A stretch of DNA of 64,000 nucleotides from Sporosarcina aquimarina (GTDB lineage Bacteria; Bacillota; Bacilli; Bacillales_A; Planococcaceae). Under the pieces are notes generated by a model. It was not told the origin of the DNA. It ran no database searches and saw nothing but the letters and a program-made list of their open reading frames with translations. Both the position numbers and the translations under genes were made by a program. Below are positions 35,225-44,549 of the stretch, piece after piece (positions within the stretch are counted from its first letter, which is position 1; each line of letters starts with the position of its first letter). The stretch lies in NCBI RefSeq assembly GCF_023715615.1, contig NZ_JAMBOM010000007.1, forward strand, positions 1-64,000, given 5' to 3'.

Positions 35225-36167
35225 GCTGGCTTCCCCCTTTTGGACGCATCCACATCTTCAGATAATCTGTGAACTCCATTTTGCCCATCAACCCTTTTGG
35301 ACGGTATAACATGACGATGATCAGGACAAGGCTGTAAATAATCATCCGTGTTTCAGGATAGTCTTGTAGGAATGTAGAAACAATAGTTAGTAGGATTGTC
35401 GCAACAATAGCACCTGACAAACTCCCAAGACCACCAAGCACCACATAGATTAGAATATCGATTGACTTCAGAAAACCGAAGTTGGAAGGCTGGATAATAT
35501 AGAAATTGTGTGCATACAACGCACCGGCTACGCCTGCAAAGAACGAACCAATCGCAAATGCCAGCACTTTATAGTATGTTGTATTAATGCCCATTGCATC
35601 CGCTGCAATTTCGTTTTCTCGTATTGCAATACATGCTCGACCATGCCTCGAATTCGTAAAGTTCACGATGACTAGAATGGTTACGAAGAGGCAAATGAAT
35701 GTATACGTCCATGTCGTTAAGTGTGTCACTTGCATTCCGGCTGCTTCACCCACATAATCCATATTCATGAAAATGATGCGAATGATTTCAGCAAATCCAA
35801 GTGTCGCAATGGCTAGGTAATCTCCACGTAACCGCAAACTTGGAATACCAACGACTAACCCAGCAAGTGCTGCAGCGATTCCAGCAATCAGAATAGCCGC
35901 AAAGAATGGCAAATCGAGTTTCATCGTCATAATTGCGGATACATAGGCACCGACTGCTAGAAAACCAGCATGACCTAGAGAAAATTGTCCCGTTATTCCA
36001 ATGACCAGGTGCAAGCTGACTGCCAGCATGATATTAATCGCCATAAAGATTAGTGTATTAGAATAGAAATTATTCAAAAATCCTCCACTAATCATAAATT
36101 GGATGGCAACAAAGATTGCAATTGCCAATATAGTAAAGCCCCAAAACTGCTTAGACTTTTTCATCAT
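35214..36167 (-). CDS. livM: Branched-chain amino acid ABC transporter permease
   Basis: A 317-residue permease with about nine helices. The family stretch GQFSLGHAGFLAVGAYVSA lies at about 61-79, and the cytoplasmic coupling loop HGRACIAIRENEIAADAMGI at about 173-192. It is one of the two channel subunits. It follows livH after 10 nt. Confidence 0.94.
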   Translation of the reverse strand: MMKKSKQFWGFTILAIAIFVAIQFMISGGFLNNFYSNTLIFMAINIMLAVSLHLVIGITGQFSLGHAGFLAVGAYVSAIMTMKLDLPFFAAILIAGIAAALAGLVVGIPSLRLRGDYLAIATLGFAEIIRIIFMNMDYVGEAAGMQVTHLTTWTYTFICLFVTILVIVNFTNSRHGRACIAIRENEIAADAMGINTTYYKVLAFAIGSFFAGVAGALYAHNFYIIQPSNFGFLKSIDILIYVVLGGLGSLSGAIVATILLTIVSTFLQDYPETRMIIYSLVLIIVMLYRPKGLMGKMEFTDYLKMWMRPKGGSQHEQ

Positions 36168-36177
36168 TTCAATTCAC

Positions 36178-37053
36178 CTACACTTTCTCTCTTGTGTTTT
36201 TCCCGAAGAGGCCAGAAGGTTTAAAGATTAAGATTAAGATCAAAATAATGAATGCTGCAGCATCTCGCCACGGAGAGAATCCAAGGGCGCTTACAACCGT
36301 TTCGACGACACCAAGTACAAGTCCGCCTGCAACCGCTCCTGGAATAATTCCAATTCCACCAAGTACAGCTGCGACAAACGCTTTAAGACCCGGAATAACG
36401 CCCATCAATGGATCAATTTTTGTATAATAGATACCAAAAATGACGCCAGCTGCTCCAGCAAGTGCAGACCCGATTGCGAAAGTGGCAGAAATTGTATTAT
36501 CTACGTTGATGCCCATTAGTTTTGCGGCTTCAGCGTCATACGATACAGCTCTCATCGCTTTTCCGATCTTTGTCTTATGTACAACAAACTGCAGAATAAG
36601 CATCAGAACTACAGATACTGATAAAATAAGAATTGCCTGTGTGCTGATTTGTGCTCCAAACAAATTAAATGATTTGTTCGCAAACACATCAGGATAGGCC
36701 GCCGGTTGTGCCCCCCTTAAGTAAATGACACCGTTTTGAATGAGAAGTGATACCCCGATTGCTGTAATTAGCGCAGCTATCCGTGTTGCATTCCTCAGAC
36801 GTTTGTAAGCGATGCGTTCTATGACGACACCAATCACTGCACAAACCGTCATTGAAAGTAATAGTGCTGGAAAAAAGCCTAGACCCCATCCTGCAATGGA
36901 GATGTATCCTATGAACGCACCAATCATAAACACTTCACCGTGTGCAAAGTTGATTAACTTAATAATGCCGTATACCATCGTATATCCTAGCGCAATGAGC
37001 GCATAAATACTGCCTAAAGAAATACCGTTGATGAGTTGCTGTAGCCATTCCAT
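36178..37053 (-). CDS. livH: Branched-chain amino acid ABC transporter permease
   Basis: A 291-residue permease with about eight helices. Features are the N-terminal NGISLGSIYALIALGYTMVYGIIKLINFAHGEV (about 9-41) and the coupling loop KIGKAMRAVSYDAEAAKLMGI (about 160-180), both conserved in LivH. It pairs with LivM in the inner channel. It lies 78 nt downstream of livK. Confidence 0.95.
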   Translation of the reverse strand: MEWLQQLINGISLGSIYALIALGYTMVYGIIKLINFAHGEVFMIGAFIGYISIAGWGLGFFPALLLSMTVCAVIGVVIERIAYKRLRNATRIAALITAIGVSLLIQNGVIYLRGAQPAAYPDVFANKSFNLFGAQISTQAILILSVSVVLMLILQFVVHKTKIGKAMRAVSYDAEAAKLMGINVDNTISATFAIGSALAGAAGVIFGIYYTKIDPLMGVIPGLKAFVAAVLGGIGIIPGAVAGGLVLGVVETVVSALGFSPWRDAAAFIILILILIFKPSGLFGKNTREKV

Positions 37054-37131
37054 GATGCTTCACTCCTTTTTCACATCTGACATTCGTCCAAAAAAAGAAG
37101 GTAGGGAGAGAGCCCCCCACCCCTCATGAAA

Positions 37132-38316
37132 TTAAGGATTCACCTTTGTATTGAAGACTTGCTCCCCATCCTTATATTCAAGAATGGTTGCAGATTTAAT
37201 TGGGTGGTGGTTTTCATCCACCGAATAGTTACCTGTTACAAGATCGAGTCCATCTGTCTTAGCAAGTTCATCTTTAATTTTTGTAGAATCTGCACTGCCA
37301 GCACGTTCAATTGCATCTTTCAACAAGTAGACTGTATCGTACCCAAGTGCGTTGAACGCATCCGGGGCCTTGCTGTATTTGTCGTTAAACTTGTCATTGA
37401 ATGCTTTAACTGCACCGTCTGGATCGTCAGATGAATAGTGGTTGGTTGTAAATGTATTATTAAGCGCTTCTGCACCTGCAAGATCCATCAAGATCGGAGA
37501 ATCCCATCCATCAGCACCCATAAGTGGAACGTCGATCCCCATTTCACGTGCTTGTTTAACAATCAAGCCAACTTCTTCATAGTAACCAGGGATAAAGATG
37601 AATTCTGGTTTTGCTGACTTGATGCGTGTCAATGTTGAACGGAAATCCGAGTCTTTGGCAACATATGATTCTTCTGCAACAATCTTTCCACCTGATTTTT
37701 CAAAGTCCTTTTTGAACGAAGACGCAAGACCTTTTGAATAATCACTTGCGTTATCCGAGAAGATTGCAACGTTTTTAACGCCTAAATCATTTGCTGCAAA
37801 GTTCGCTGCTACCGTTCCTTGGAAAGGATCGATGAATGAAGTACGGAACACGTACTCATTGACTTCACCCTTGTCATTGACTGTAACTGTTGGGCTTGTT
37901 CCAGATGGACTAATGAGTGGCGTCTTGTTGTCATTTGCAATTTGAGCTTGTGCAACTGTTGCTCCGCTTGTTGCTGCACCGATAATGGCTACAACATTCT
38001 CTTGAGTCGTCAGTTTGATCGCTGCATTTGTTGCTTCAGCTGGATCTGACTTATTATCGATTTTAACGAGCTTAATTTTCTTGCCATCGATTCCACCATC
38101 TTTGTTGATTTCATCAACAGCGAGCTGAATTCCATCCGCTTCGGATGTTCCATATGAAGCAACTGCTCCTGAGAGTTCGAGGTTAACCCCGATTTTAATC
38201 TCATCGCCGTCCTTCCCACCTGACGCTCCGTCCTTCCCTTCTTGACCGCAGGCTGCTAGGAGTCCAACGCCAAGTGTCATTGCTGCTAGTAAACTCCATG
38301 CTCTTTTAAACTTCAT
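37132..38316 (-). CDS. livK: Branched-chain amino acid ABC transporter substrate-binding lipoprotein
   Basis: A 394-residue type I periplasmic-binding-like lipoprotein. The signal peptide ends in the lipobox GLLAAC (Cys near 23), followed by a Gly/Lys/Asp linker. The two-lobed binding domain begins IKIGVNLELSGAVASYGTS, with AIIGAATSGATVAQA near residue 110 in the ligand pocket. It should capture Leu/Ile/Val or related amino acids outside the membrane. It is first in livKHMGF; the operon is absent from the corresponding B. subtilis block, so it is an insertion in the conserved order. Confidence 0.94.
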   Translation of the reverse strand: MKFKRAWSLLAAMTLGVGLLAACGQEGKDGASGGKDGDEIKIGVNLELSGAVASYGTSEADGIQLAVDEINKDGGIDGKKIKLVKIDNKSDPAEATNAAIKLTTQENVVAIIGAATSGATVAQAQIANDNKTPLISPSGTSPTVTVNDKGEVNEYVFRTSFIDPFQGTVAANFAANDLGVKNVAIFSDNASDYSKGLASSFKKDFEKSGGKIVAEESYVAKDSDFRSTLTRIKSAKPEFIFIPGYYEEVGLIVKQAREMGIDVPLMGADGWDSPILMDLAGAEALNNTFTTNHYSSDDPDGAVKAFNDKFNDKYSKAPDAFNALGYDTVYLLKDAIERAGSADSTKIKDELAKTDGLDLVTGNYSVDENHHPIKSATILEYKDGEQVFNTKVNP

Positions 38317-38354
38317 TTCTCTTCCCCCTTATTAAACTATTCTGAAATTACAAC

Positions 38355-38399
38355 AGAAAGGATTGCATTAGTCCGAGTGGAGACATCCGCACCCTTTCT
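38355..38399 (-). other. Leader stem-loop upstream of livK
   Basis: On the minus strand AGAAAGGGTGC pairs with GCAATCCTTTCT across a 22-nt internal region that can itself fold weakly. It lies 39-83 nt upstream of the livK ATG, so in the leader if the promoter is further up. There is no T-box core, and no T run long enough for a terminator. Confidence 0.35.
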
Positions 38400-38449
38400 T
38401 CTCTTTCTGTATCCCTATTCTAAAACAAACTTCCAATTCAGTCTATACA

Positions 38450-38464
38450 AATTTTCAAAATCTT
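38450..38464. promoter_or_regulatory. CodY-box-like sequence upstream of livK
   Basis: AATTTTCAAAATCTT matches 12 of 15 positions of the published CodY consensus AATTTTCWGAAAATT. It lies about 140 bp upstream of livK. CodY responds to branched-chain amino acids and GTP, so control of a branched-chain transporter would make sense. Weak by itself because the region is A/T-rich. Confidence 0.35.
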
Positions 38465-38563
38465 ATTACTAGATTGTTAAATTGTTTCGGTTCCCGTCAC
38501 TTCTACCCTCTAGATAGAGGGAACTATTGCTAATTTCCTAGTGAAACAAAATTTATTACATAC

Positions 38564-38603
38564 AAAAAAGGTATTCCTGACAACTAAGTAGGAATACCTT
38601 TTT
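38564..38603. terminator. Terminator after the NhaC-type transporter gene
   Basis: AAAAAAGGTATTCCT and AGGAATACCTTTTT form a perfect stem with a short loop just beyond the stop codon. Confidence 0.9.
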
Positions 38604-38607
38604 CTGC

Positions 38608-40203
38608 TTATTCTGCTGTTGCGCTAACCGCTTTTTTTGAATTTTTCACATTCCAAACAGTAAACAATGCCGCTAGAATAATAATTACTGCAACTAGACC
38701 GATCCAAATCGATCCAGTTAACCCTAGAACAATGTATCCACCAGTCGCAATTCCAGCTGCCATGAGCGCATAAGGTAACTGTGTTGAGACATGATCCATG
38801 TGATTACTTCCTGCTCCTGTAGACGAAAGGATGGTCGTATCCGATATTGGTGAACAGTGGTCACCGAATACGGCCCCAGCAAGTACAGCTGATAATGCTG
38901 GTAATAGTAATTCGGGAGCTGCGTTAACCATAATAGTACCTGCAATAGGAAGTAAGATTCCGAATGATCCCCAAGACGTTCCTGTTGAGAAGGCCATTAA
39001 TCCTGCTAACACAAACAGTACAACTGGCAGGAAGGCTACAGGGATATTTGACTTTCCAACTACTTCAGATAAGAATAGTCCAGTCTCTAAAACATCGATT
39101 AAATGAGTCAATGACCAAGCTAGTATTAGAATTAGTACTGCAGGCATCATCGCTTTTACACCGCTGACAAATGCCTGGCCAATTAACCCGGCAGATGCGG
39201 TCTGATTCACTTTAAATTGAGAAGCATATAGAATGATCGCAATTGCAGTTCCTGCAAGGCCGCCAATGACTAGGGATAACGGAACATCTGTGTTTTCAAA
39301 GATGGTCCATAGATTCAACTCTCCACCAATTCTGTACCCTGTAATGACCATCGAAACCAATGTTACAGCTACAAGTGTCACAATCGGAGCCACTAGATCT
39401 CTTACACGTCCATGATTGTGCTCAGGGAACTCATCTTTTAATTGACCAGGAATCTCTTTGTTAGGATCAAATAGTTCCCCTTTTTCTTCTGCACGCTTTT
39501 CATGGTCTTTCATTGCGAAGAAGTCGATATTCGTCCAAGCGAAGAAGAATACCATCGCTAATGTAGCAATTACATAGAAATTCATTGGTGCCATCATCAG
39601 AAACGCTGCTAACGGTGAGTAATTGACCGTTGCAGTAGTTGCAAGTATGATTGCTAGTTGTCCGATTAGGAACGCTCCCCAGCTCGATACTGGTGAAATT
39701 ACGCAGATTGGCGCGGACGTCGAGTCGATGAAGTACGCGAGTTTTGCACGAGAAATCTTATGTCGATCTGTAATTGGTCTCGCAATTTGACCGACCGCAA
39801 GTGCGTTGAAATAGTCATCTACAAAGATCGCAATTCCTAATACCATCGTAAGAAGTTTTGCACTTCGGCGAGTTTGGATTCTTGTTACAGCCCATTCCGC
39901 AAAGGCGCGGCTTCCTCCTGATAGACTAACAAGTGCCGTAATAACACCTAACATTAGTATGAATAACATAATGAAAATATTATACGTATTCAATTCTCCA
40001 TCTGCCCAAAATGAGACGATGAGCGCTTTCCCTAACTGCGTCAATGTTTCCACTGGTGCAAAGGAAGCGACTAGTAATGCAGCGGACAAAATCCCTGCCC
40101 CGAGTGAAAGCAACACCCGCTTTGTCGTGAGCACCATCACAATGGCAATCACTGGTGGCAGGATCGATAACCAAGTTCCAATCATTCCAATCTCCTCCTT
40201 CAA
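38608..40203 (-). CDS. NhaC-family transporter under lysine-riboswitch control (probable lysine transporter, LysW-like)
   Basis: A 531-residue polytopic protein with about twelve helices and the NhaC-type repeats: FVDDYFNALAVGQIARPITD (about 128-147), STSAPICVISPVSSWGAFL (about 158-176), and AFSTGTSWGSFGILLPIAG and GAVFGDHCSPISDTTILSST in the second half. By family alone it would be called a Na+/H+ antiporter. The lysine riboswitch directly upstream, with its own terminator, makes a role in lysine transport far more likely. Monocistronic, with GGAGGAG upstream of the ATG. Confidence 0.88.
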   Translation of the reverse strand: MKEEIGMIGTWLSILPPVIAIVMVLTTKRVLLSLGAGILSAALLVASFAPVETLTQLGKALIVSFWADGELNTYNIFIMLFILMLGVITALVSLSGGSRAFAEWAVTRIQTRRSAKLLTMVLGIAIFVDDYFNALAVGQIARPITDRHKISRAKLAYFIDSTSAPICVISPVSSWGAFLIGQLAIILATTATVNYSPLAAFLMMAPMNFYVIATLAMVFFFAWTNIDFFAMKDHEKRAEEKGELFDPNKEIPGQLKDEFPEHNHGRVRDLVAPIVTLVAVTLVSMVITGYRIGGELNLWTIFENTDVPLSLVIGGLAGTAIAIILYASQFKVNQTASAGLIGQAFVSGVKAMMPAVLILILAWSLTHLIDVLETGLFLSEVVGKSNIPVAFLPVVLFVLAGLMAFSTGTSWGSFGILLPIAGTIMVNAAPELLLPALSAVLAGAVFGDHCSPISDTTILSSTGAGSNHMDHVSTQLPYALMAAGIATGGYIVLGLTGSIWIGLVAVIIILAALFTVWNVKNSKKAVSATAE

Positions 40204-40225
40204 TTTGTTAATGTAACCGGGGAAA

Positions 40226-40284
40226 CAAAAAAGCCGGCGCCCGTTTCACTCTTTTCAAGTGGACCGGGTACCGGCTGTCTACAT
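40226..40284 (-). terminator. Expression-platform terminator of the lysine riboswitch
   Basis: On the minus strand AGCCGGTACCCGGTCC pairs with GAAACGGGCGCCGGCT around an A-rich loop, followed by six T. It lies between the aptamer and the NhaC-type gene, as needed for transcription attenuation by lysine. Confidence 0.85.
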
Positions 40285-40309
40285 GTCGTTTGTTTGATAA
40301 TCACTTTCG

Positions 40310-40505
40310 TTATCTCACTGACGATTGTAGCTCATCATGGACAATATAGCTGTCCTTGACAGTGCCATCCCTTTTCGAAATGACCCCAGCCTCATGGAAT
40401 TGACGTTCCATCAGACTTCGGCAATGCTTCCTTTCACGCATGGTCTACGATGTCTCTCTCGCATGCGGTACTCTTAAACAGTGCAGCCTCTACCCTATCG
40501 ATTAC
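40310..40505 (-). promoter_or_regulatory. Lysine riboswitch (L-box aptamer)
   Basis: The minus strand reads with the L-box core elements in order: GATAGGGTAGAGGCTGCA, then AGAGTA, a GTGAAAGGAAG turn, GCCGAAGTCTGATGGAA, and GGCTGGGGTCATTTCGAAAAGGGATGGC, and then a variable arm with CTGTCAAGGACAG. Length (about 195 nt) and spacing fit. Bound lysine should stabilise the downstream terminator and shut off the NhaC-type transporter. Confidence 0.93.
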
Positions 40506-40519
40506 GTTATTACTTTCTA

Positions 40520-40548
40520 ATCATAACAATAATCGATAGAACATGCAA
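40520..40548 (-). promoter_or_regulatory. Promoter of the lysine riboswitch transcript
   Basis: Minus strand TTGCAT (40543-40548), 17-bp spacer, TATGAT (40520-40525). The start is predicted near 40513, just before the aptamer begins. Confidence 0.75.
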
Positions 40549-40554
40549 GGTCAC

Positions 40555-41322
40555 TTAAGGTTTCTTAATATCTTCCATCGGCACTTCAATATTTGCAGGA
40601 CTCTGCCCCCCCTTCGTATAGATTTGTGGAACGACCCCTTGAATGATCCCGATAGCAATCGGGATTTGCTGAACAACTGTACTTTGTTTAGTTGCTATTG
40701 GAATAATAATTTGGACATTTACCGTCAATTCCATATTCACTTCCATATAGACATTATTGATGCCATACTCTGTTAATTTTGTATCTACGTCAGCATGTAC
40801 ATCTCCAACAATATGAAACCTGATCGGAATCTTAGGTCCTAGATTTCCGAGCAGCGGAATATCCGCAACTTGACCAATGGGAACAAAAAAGACGACGCCT
40901 CCATGCTTCTCCATCTCTTCCGTATCAAATTGAATCCCATCACTTTGCGGTAACATTTCAAGGTCTCCAGACTCTGCACGGTCCAAGTGTTCTTCAACTA
41001 ACTCATGCATTTCGGCCATAACCTGATTAATGGTTTCTGCATCGACTTTTAGTGTAACCGTCTCATTAGAATCGTTAGGGATATTCAAGAGGACATCATT
41101 CGCATCCAACACACTTGTTGACCTGGATTGGATGGCTTGACTGATAACGTGTGCAGCAATTTTACGTGTTTGAACTTCAGCATAATTCATGTAAACCGGC
41201 TTCAACTTCATATTTAAATAGTAAAAACTTCCGATTATTGTTAAAAGAAGCGCTGGGATGATAAGTTTAAGCCATCTTCTTTTCGGTTTTCGTTTCTTAG
41301 GGACTTGCATGTAAAATTTCAA
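40555..41322 (-). CDS. yunB: Sporulation protein YunB
   Basis: A 255-residue protein with a basic N-terminus (VPKKRKPKRRWLK), one transmembrane helix (about 20-38) and an extracytoplasmic domain beginning KPVYMNYAEVQTRKIAAHVISQAI. That opening and the later PIRFHIVGDVHADVDTKLTEYGINNVYMEV are characteristic of YunB, which in B. subtilis is under mother-cell sporulation control. Its presence supports a spore-forming host. It precedes the lysine-riboswitch promoter and is convergent with nothing; all neighbours share its strand. Confidence 0.88.
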   Translation of the reverse strand: MKFYMQVPKKRKPKRRWLKLIIPALLLTIIGSFYYLNMKLKPVYMNYAEVQTRKIAAHVISQAIQSRSTSVLDANDVLLNIPNDSNETVTLKVDAETINQVMAEMHELVEEHLDRAESGDLEMLPQSDGIQFDTEEMEKHGGVVFFVPIGQVADIPLLGNLGPKIPIRFHIVGDVHADVDTKLTEYGINNVYMEVNMELTVNVQIIIPIATKQSTVVQQIPIAIGIIQGVVPQIYTKGGQSPANIEVPMEDIKKP

Positions 41323-41376
41323 AAAGCGACGCCTCCCTATTCAACAATATGAAGAGGAGGAGTCGCTTATTCCTAG

Positions 41377-42759
41377 TTATAAAGTTGTTCCAAAATGCTT
41401 TGCACCATACCAACCGAAAATATCACGGATGAGTTCCGGAACGAGATAGTCAATTTTCTCTAATTTCATGTTTGGATAAAAGAAACCAAATGTAAACATA
41501 TCAAGAGTTGCTAACGTATACTCACTATCAGGTTTAACGATTTCATCCCCTATATAGAGAATATCTTGCTTCATTTTCAGATTGACTTGGATCATAACAC
41601 CCATCATTGTTCCTCTGAATCCAAGTCCCCTCACTTCAGTGCGTGGCCAATCAGGATGGCATGAGATCTCGTAATACTCCCTTAAAGCACGACCCTTTAC
41701 AGTGATCACACATGCATTAATCGGATGGGGAAGAATACGGTGTAAATCTCTTTTCGTGACAATTCCTTCACCAAGTCGACCAAGGAAAATCCCTGAGTTA
41801 AACAATCCGCAATCCGCTTTCGTATAAGCGAGTAATGCTCGACCAAAAATGTCAGATAGCGGGCTTGGCCCAAATAGATTTTGCCCCAGACTAATAGGCG
41901 TCGCAAAAACTTCTTCATCCAACAATTGCGTTCCCTCAGTAATCATCTGCTGCACAGCTTTGAATTCATGTTTTTCTACCTTAAGTTCATCTGCTTGTAT
42001 AACAGTTGCCTTTTTATCGACTACTTGACCATTCTCCAGTGTGAGCGTGACATGCCCAACATACTGTCCATATTTCCCAGTGGCGGCTAACAATGTATCT
42101 TCAACATCCTCACCTCGCATGAACAAATGGTGAGTATGTGCACCTAAGATGACATCGATCGCAGATGTTTCTGTAGCTAAAAGACGATCTTCATTCACTC
42201 CTAGATGAGAGAGACAAATGATGCAATCCATTGAACGGCTTAACTCGGAAGCAAGTTCTGCTAACAGTTGACGTGGTTCTTGAATCGACCACTCAAGCTT
42301 GTCATAGAATAACTCGTAGACAGCAGTAGCCCCTATTACAGCAAGTTTCGCCCCACTGTTCGTCGTGTAACACGAATATGGAACAGCCCACTCCAACTCG
42401 CTGCCATCACTGTTCTTTAAATTTGCAACAACTACCTCAAACTGAGCGTCTACATACAATTCTTCGAGTGCTTCATGTGATAAGGTAATTCCTTCGTTAT
42501 TCCCTATGGTCACTGCATCATACTTAGCGCGATTCAACAGCTCAATATTCCCTTTTCCTTCAGTCGCTTCTGTAAATGGATGAGACCGATCCACGAAATC
42601 ACCGAGATCGAAAACAAAGCAAGACTCTCCAGCTTGTTCATGTTCACTTCGTTTCTCCAACAGAAATTCACTGATTCCCGGCCAATTGTCAAAATGACTA
42701 TGAATGTCGTTTGTGTGATAAATATGAATGGTTTCTGCTTTTCCAGTGATCATTGTCAT
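41377..42759 (-). CDS. yunD: Metallophosphoesterase / 5'-nucleotidase (YunD)
   Basis: A 460-residue cytosolic 5'-nucleotidase family protein without a signal peptide. The metallophosphatase motifs are in order: HTNDIHSHFD (near 14-23), LGDFVDRSHP (near 50-59), GNNEG (near 85), CLSHLGV and GAHTHH (near 190-200). A C-terminal 5'-nucleotidase domain (about 290-430) has LFNSGIFLGRLGEG. The ATG at 42759 overlaps the TGA of yunE (ATGA), indicating coupling; the longer TTG reading adds only two residues. It probably hydrolyses UDP-sugars or nucleotides. Confidence 0.9.
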   Translation of the reverse strand: MTMITGKAETIHIYHTNDIHSHFDNWPGISEFLLEKRSEHEQAGESCFVFDLGDFVDRSHPFTEATEGKGNIELLNRAKYDAVTIGNNEGITLSHEALEELYVDAQFEVVVANLKNSDGSELEWAVPYSCYTTNSGAKLAVIGATAVYELFYDKLEWSIQEPRQLLAELASELSRSMDCIICLSHLGVNEDRLLATETSAIDVILGAHTHHLFMRGEDVEDTLLAATGKYGQYVGHVTLTLENGQVVDKKATVIQADELKVEKHEFKAVQQMITEGTQLLDEEVFATPISLGQNLFGPSPLSDIFGRALLAYTKADCGLFNSGIFLGRLGEGIVTKRDLHRILPHPINACVITVKGRALREYYEISCHPDWPRTEVRGLGFRGTMMGVMIQVNLKMKQDILYIGDEIVKPDSEYTLATLDMFTFGFFYPNMKLEKIDYLVPELIRDIFGWYGAKHFGTTL

Positions 42760-43580
42760 CCCCAAATCCCGTCAATAATAGAATTAATCCCGAATAATAG
42801 TAATAGCACGCGTAACACTACAACCAGTGTTTCTGAACTCATTCTCTTGTTCAACATGGATCCAAGTGTGCCTCCGATATAAGCACCAGGAATGACTGCG
42901 AGTGAATAGAGCCATGGGACGTGCCCCAGATAAATATGCGTACCTGAGTTGACGAGAGCAGACAAAAATACCATGAGCATCGATGTCCCAACTGCAACGT
43001 GCGGCGGAAATAGAAATAGTAAAAGCATAGCGGGTACAATCATTGCGCCCCCACCAATTCCAAACAAGCCCGACATTAAGCCAATCACAAATGTTAGCAG
43101 AATGGCAAACCAAATCGGATACCCATACACATGGGTTTCACCTTGCGGGTCTGTAAATGTAATTTCTTTACCGTGATTCACAAACCAGTTGATAGGTTTC
43201 AAATATTTCTTTACGAGCAATAGAACCGCTAAAAATATGAGTAAAATGCCAAAGTATAAGTTAAAAGAGCCTAAATTTAAACTCTTGTTAAAAAATGCCC
43301 CTAAGATTGTTCCTGGGACACTACCAGCGAAAAAGATGAAGCCACTCTTATAATCCACGGTTTTAGCTTTCATATGAAAAAGAGTCGAAGACAGTCCATT
43401 GAACACCATCATAATCACTGACATCCCTACAACCGTCTGTGGTGTCACATGTGGGATCCAGCCTAAGTCAATTCCTACTAGTATCGTGACTGGTACAAAA
43501 ATTGTACCTCCACCTAGTCCGACCAGCGAACCCACCACTCCTGAAAGCATTCCAATGAATATCAGCAAAACATATTCCAT
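42756..43580 (-). CDS. yunE: TSUP-family permease (TauE/SafE, YunE)
   Basis: A 274-residue membrane protein with eight hydrophobic segments in two repeats: VGSLVGLGGGTIFVPVTIL near residue 15 and SGLFGIGGGAMIVPAMLLL near 170, the paired TSUP signature. Family members move sulfite, sulfonates or organosulfur anions. It lies two bases from the yunF stop and is coupled to yunD. Confidence 0.9.
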   Translation of the reverse strand: MEYVLLIFIGMLSGVVGSLVGLGGGTIFVPVTILVGIDLGWIPHVTPQTVVGMSVIMMVFNGLSSTLFHMKAKTVDYKSGFIFFAGSVPGTILGAFFNKSLNLGSFNLYFGILLIFLAVLLLVKKYLKPINWFVNHGKEITFTDPQGETHVYGYPIWFAILLTFVIGLMSGLFGIGGGAMIVPAMLLLFLFPPHVAVGTSMLMVFLSALVNSGTHIYLGHVPWLYSLAVIPGAYIGGTLGSMLNKRMSSETLVVVLRVLLLLFGINSIIDGIWG

Positions 43581-43582
43581 CG

Positions 43583-44443
43583 TTATTCCCCCTCAAAGAT
43601 GTCGAGCTGTTTAGGAGCCAGGTCATCGAAAGAGAGATGAAGCATTTTTTGAAAACGTTTGGCATTCTCTGCTGCATGCCCACCTGAGTTATTATTAAAA
43701 ATAACAGCAACGTATTCGGCTTGTTGCGCTAACTTCTCAACGGCTGTTTGTATTCCCTGTAACTCTCGATCGTTATAATCGTACAAATATCGTACTTTCC
43801 GCCAGTGTTCTCTACTTCCACCAGGATTCTGCCAGCCGGCCACATTGCGACCGTGAAGACGAATGACCGCTTTGTCACTTCGAGTGGCAGAAGGGATGAA
43901 TGGAACACTTCCCGTGCCTGCCTGGGGTTCATCTGCAACCACATGTATGAGATTATTCTCTCTCAGAAATTGAAGTGTCTTTTCACGTAACTCTTCTGCA
44001 TACCAAGACTGGTGACGAAATTCGATTCCAATATCGAATCCTTCTAATTGCTTACTTATGTATCGTATTTCTTCAACGTTCTCTTTGACACAATCGAACC
44101 AGGGTGGGAACTGTACTAAGATGAGCGAAATCTTGTCCGCTTCTTGTAAGGGTTCCATTGAACGCCGGAAGAGCTCAAACATTTCTTCCTTTGTTTCATA
44201 TGGCAGTTCACCGCGCAAATGTCCCGTCATTCCTTGATAAGCTTTGACAATGAAGCCAAAGTGATCCGGCGTTTCCCGTATCCATTTACGGATATTCCGT
44301 TCTGGCTGAATCGCATAGAACGTTGCATCGAGTTCGACGACAGGGAAATGAGCGCTGTAGTCCATTAATTTTTCTTTCGCTGTGGATGAGGGTGCATACA
44401 CATCAGGGTGGTCGCCCCATCCAGTTAAGCCGATTTCAATCAT
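43583..44443 (-). CDS. yunF: DUF72 family protein (YunF)
   Basis: A 286-residue protein from the ATG at 44443, which has GGAGGG 8 nt upstream; a longer in-frame reading to 44563 lacks a ribosome site. It starts MIEIGLTGWGDHPDVYAP and has FPVVELDATFYAIQPERNIRKW (about 32-53) and IVKAYQGMTGH, then FPPWFDC and VIRLHGRNVAGW: a DUF72 TIM-barrel-like protein. Function unknown. First gene of yunF-yunE-yunD. Confidence 0.87.
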   Translation of the reverse strand: MIEIGLTGWGDHPDVYAPSSTAKEKLMDYSAHFPVVELDATFYAIQPERNIRKWIRETPDHFGFIVKAYQGMTGHLRGELPYETKEEMFELFRRSMEPLQEADKISLILVQFPPWFDCVKENVEEIRYISKQLEGFDIGIEFRHQSWYAEELREKTLQFLRENNLIHVVADEPQAGTGSVPFIPSATRSDKAVIRLHGRNVAGWQNPGGSREHWRKVRYLYDYNDRELQGIQTAVEKLAQQAEYVAVIFNNNSGGHAAENAKRFQKMLHLSFDDLAPKQLDIFEGE

Positions 44444-44549
44444 ATACAGCCCTCCAATCGTGTACCAATCCGTTACCCTCATCATATCATAATTAATCCG
44501 TTTTTCTGGCCATTGAGACTGTGTATGGATGAAAAAATGAATTTTGATT

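Noticed and set aside
38355..38399. T-box or other amino-acid riboswitch upstream of livK
   Set aside because: There is a stem, but no T-box core sequence, no specifier-like loop and no terminator/antiterminator pair.
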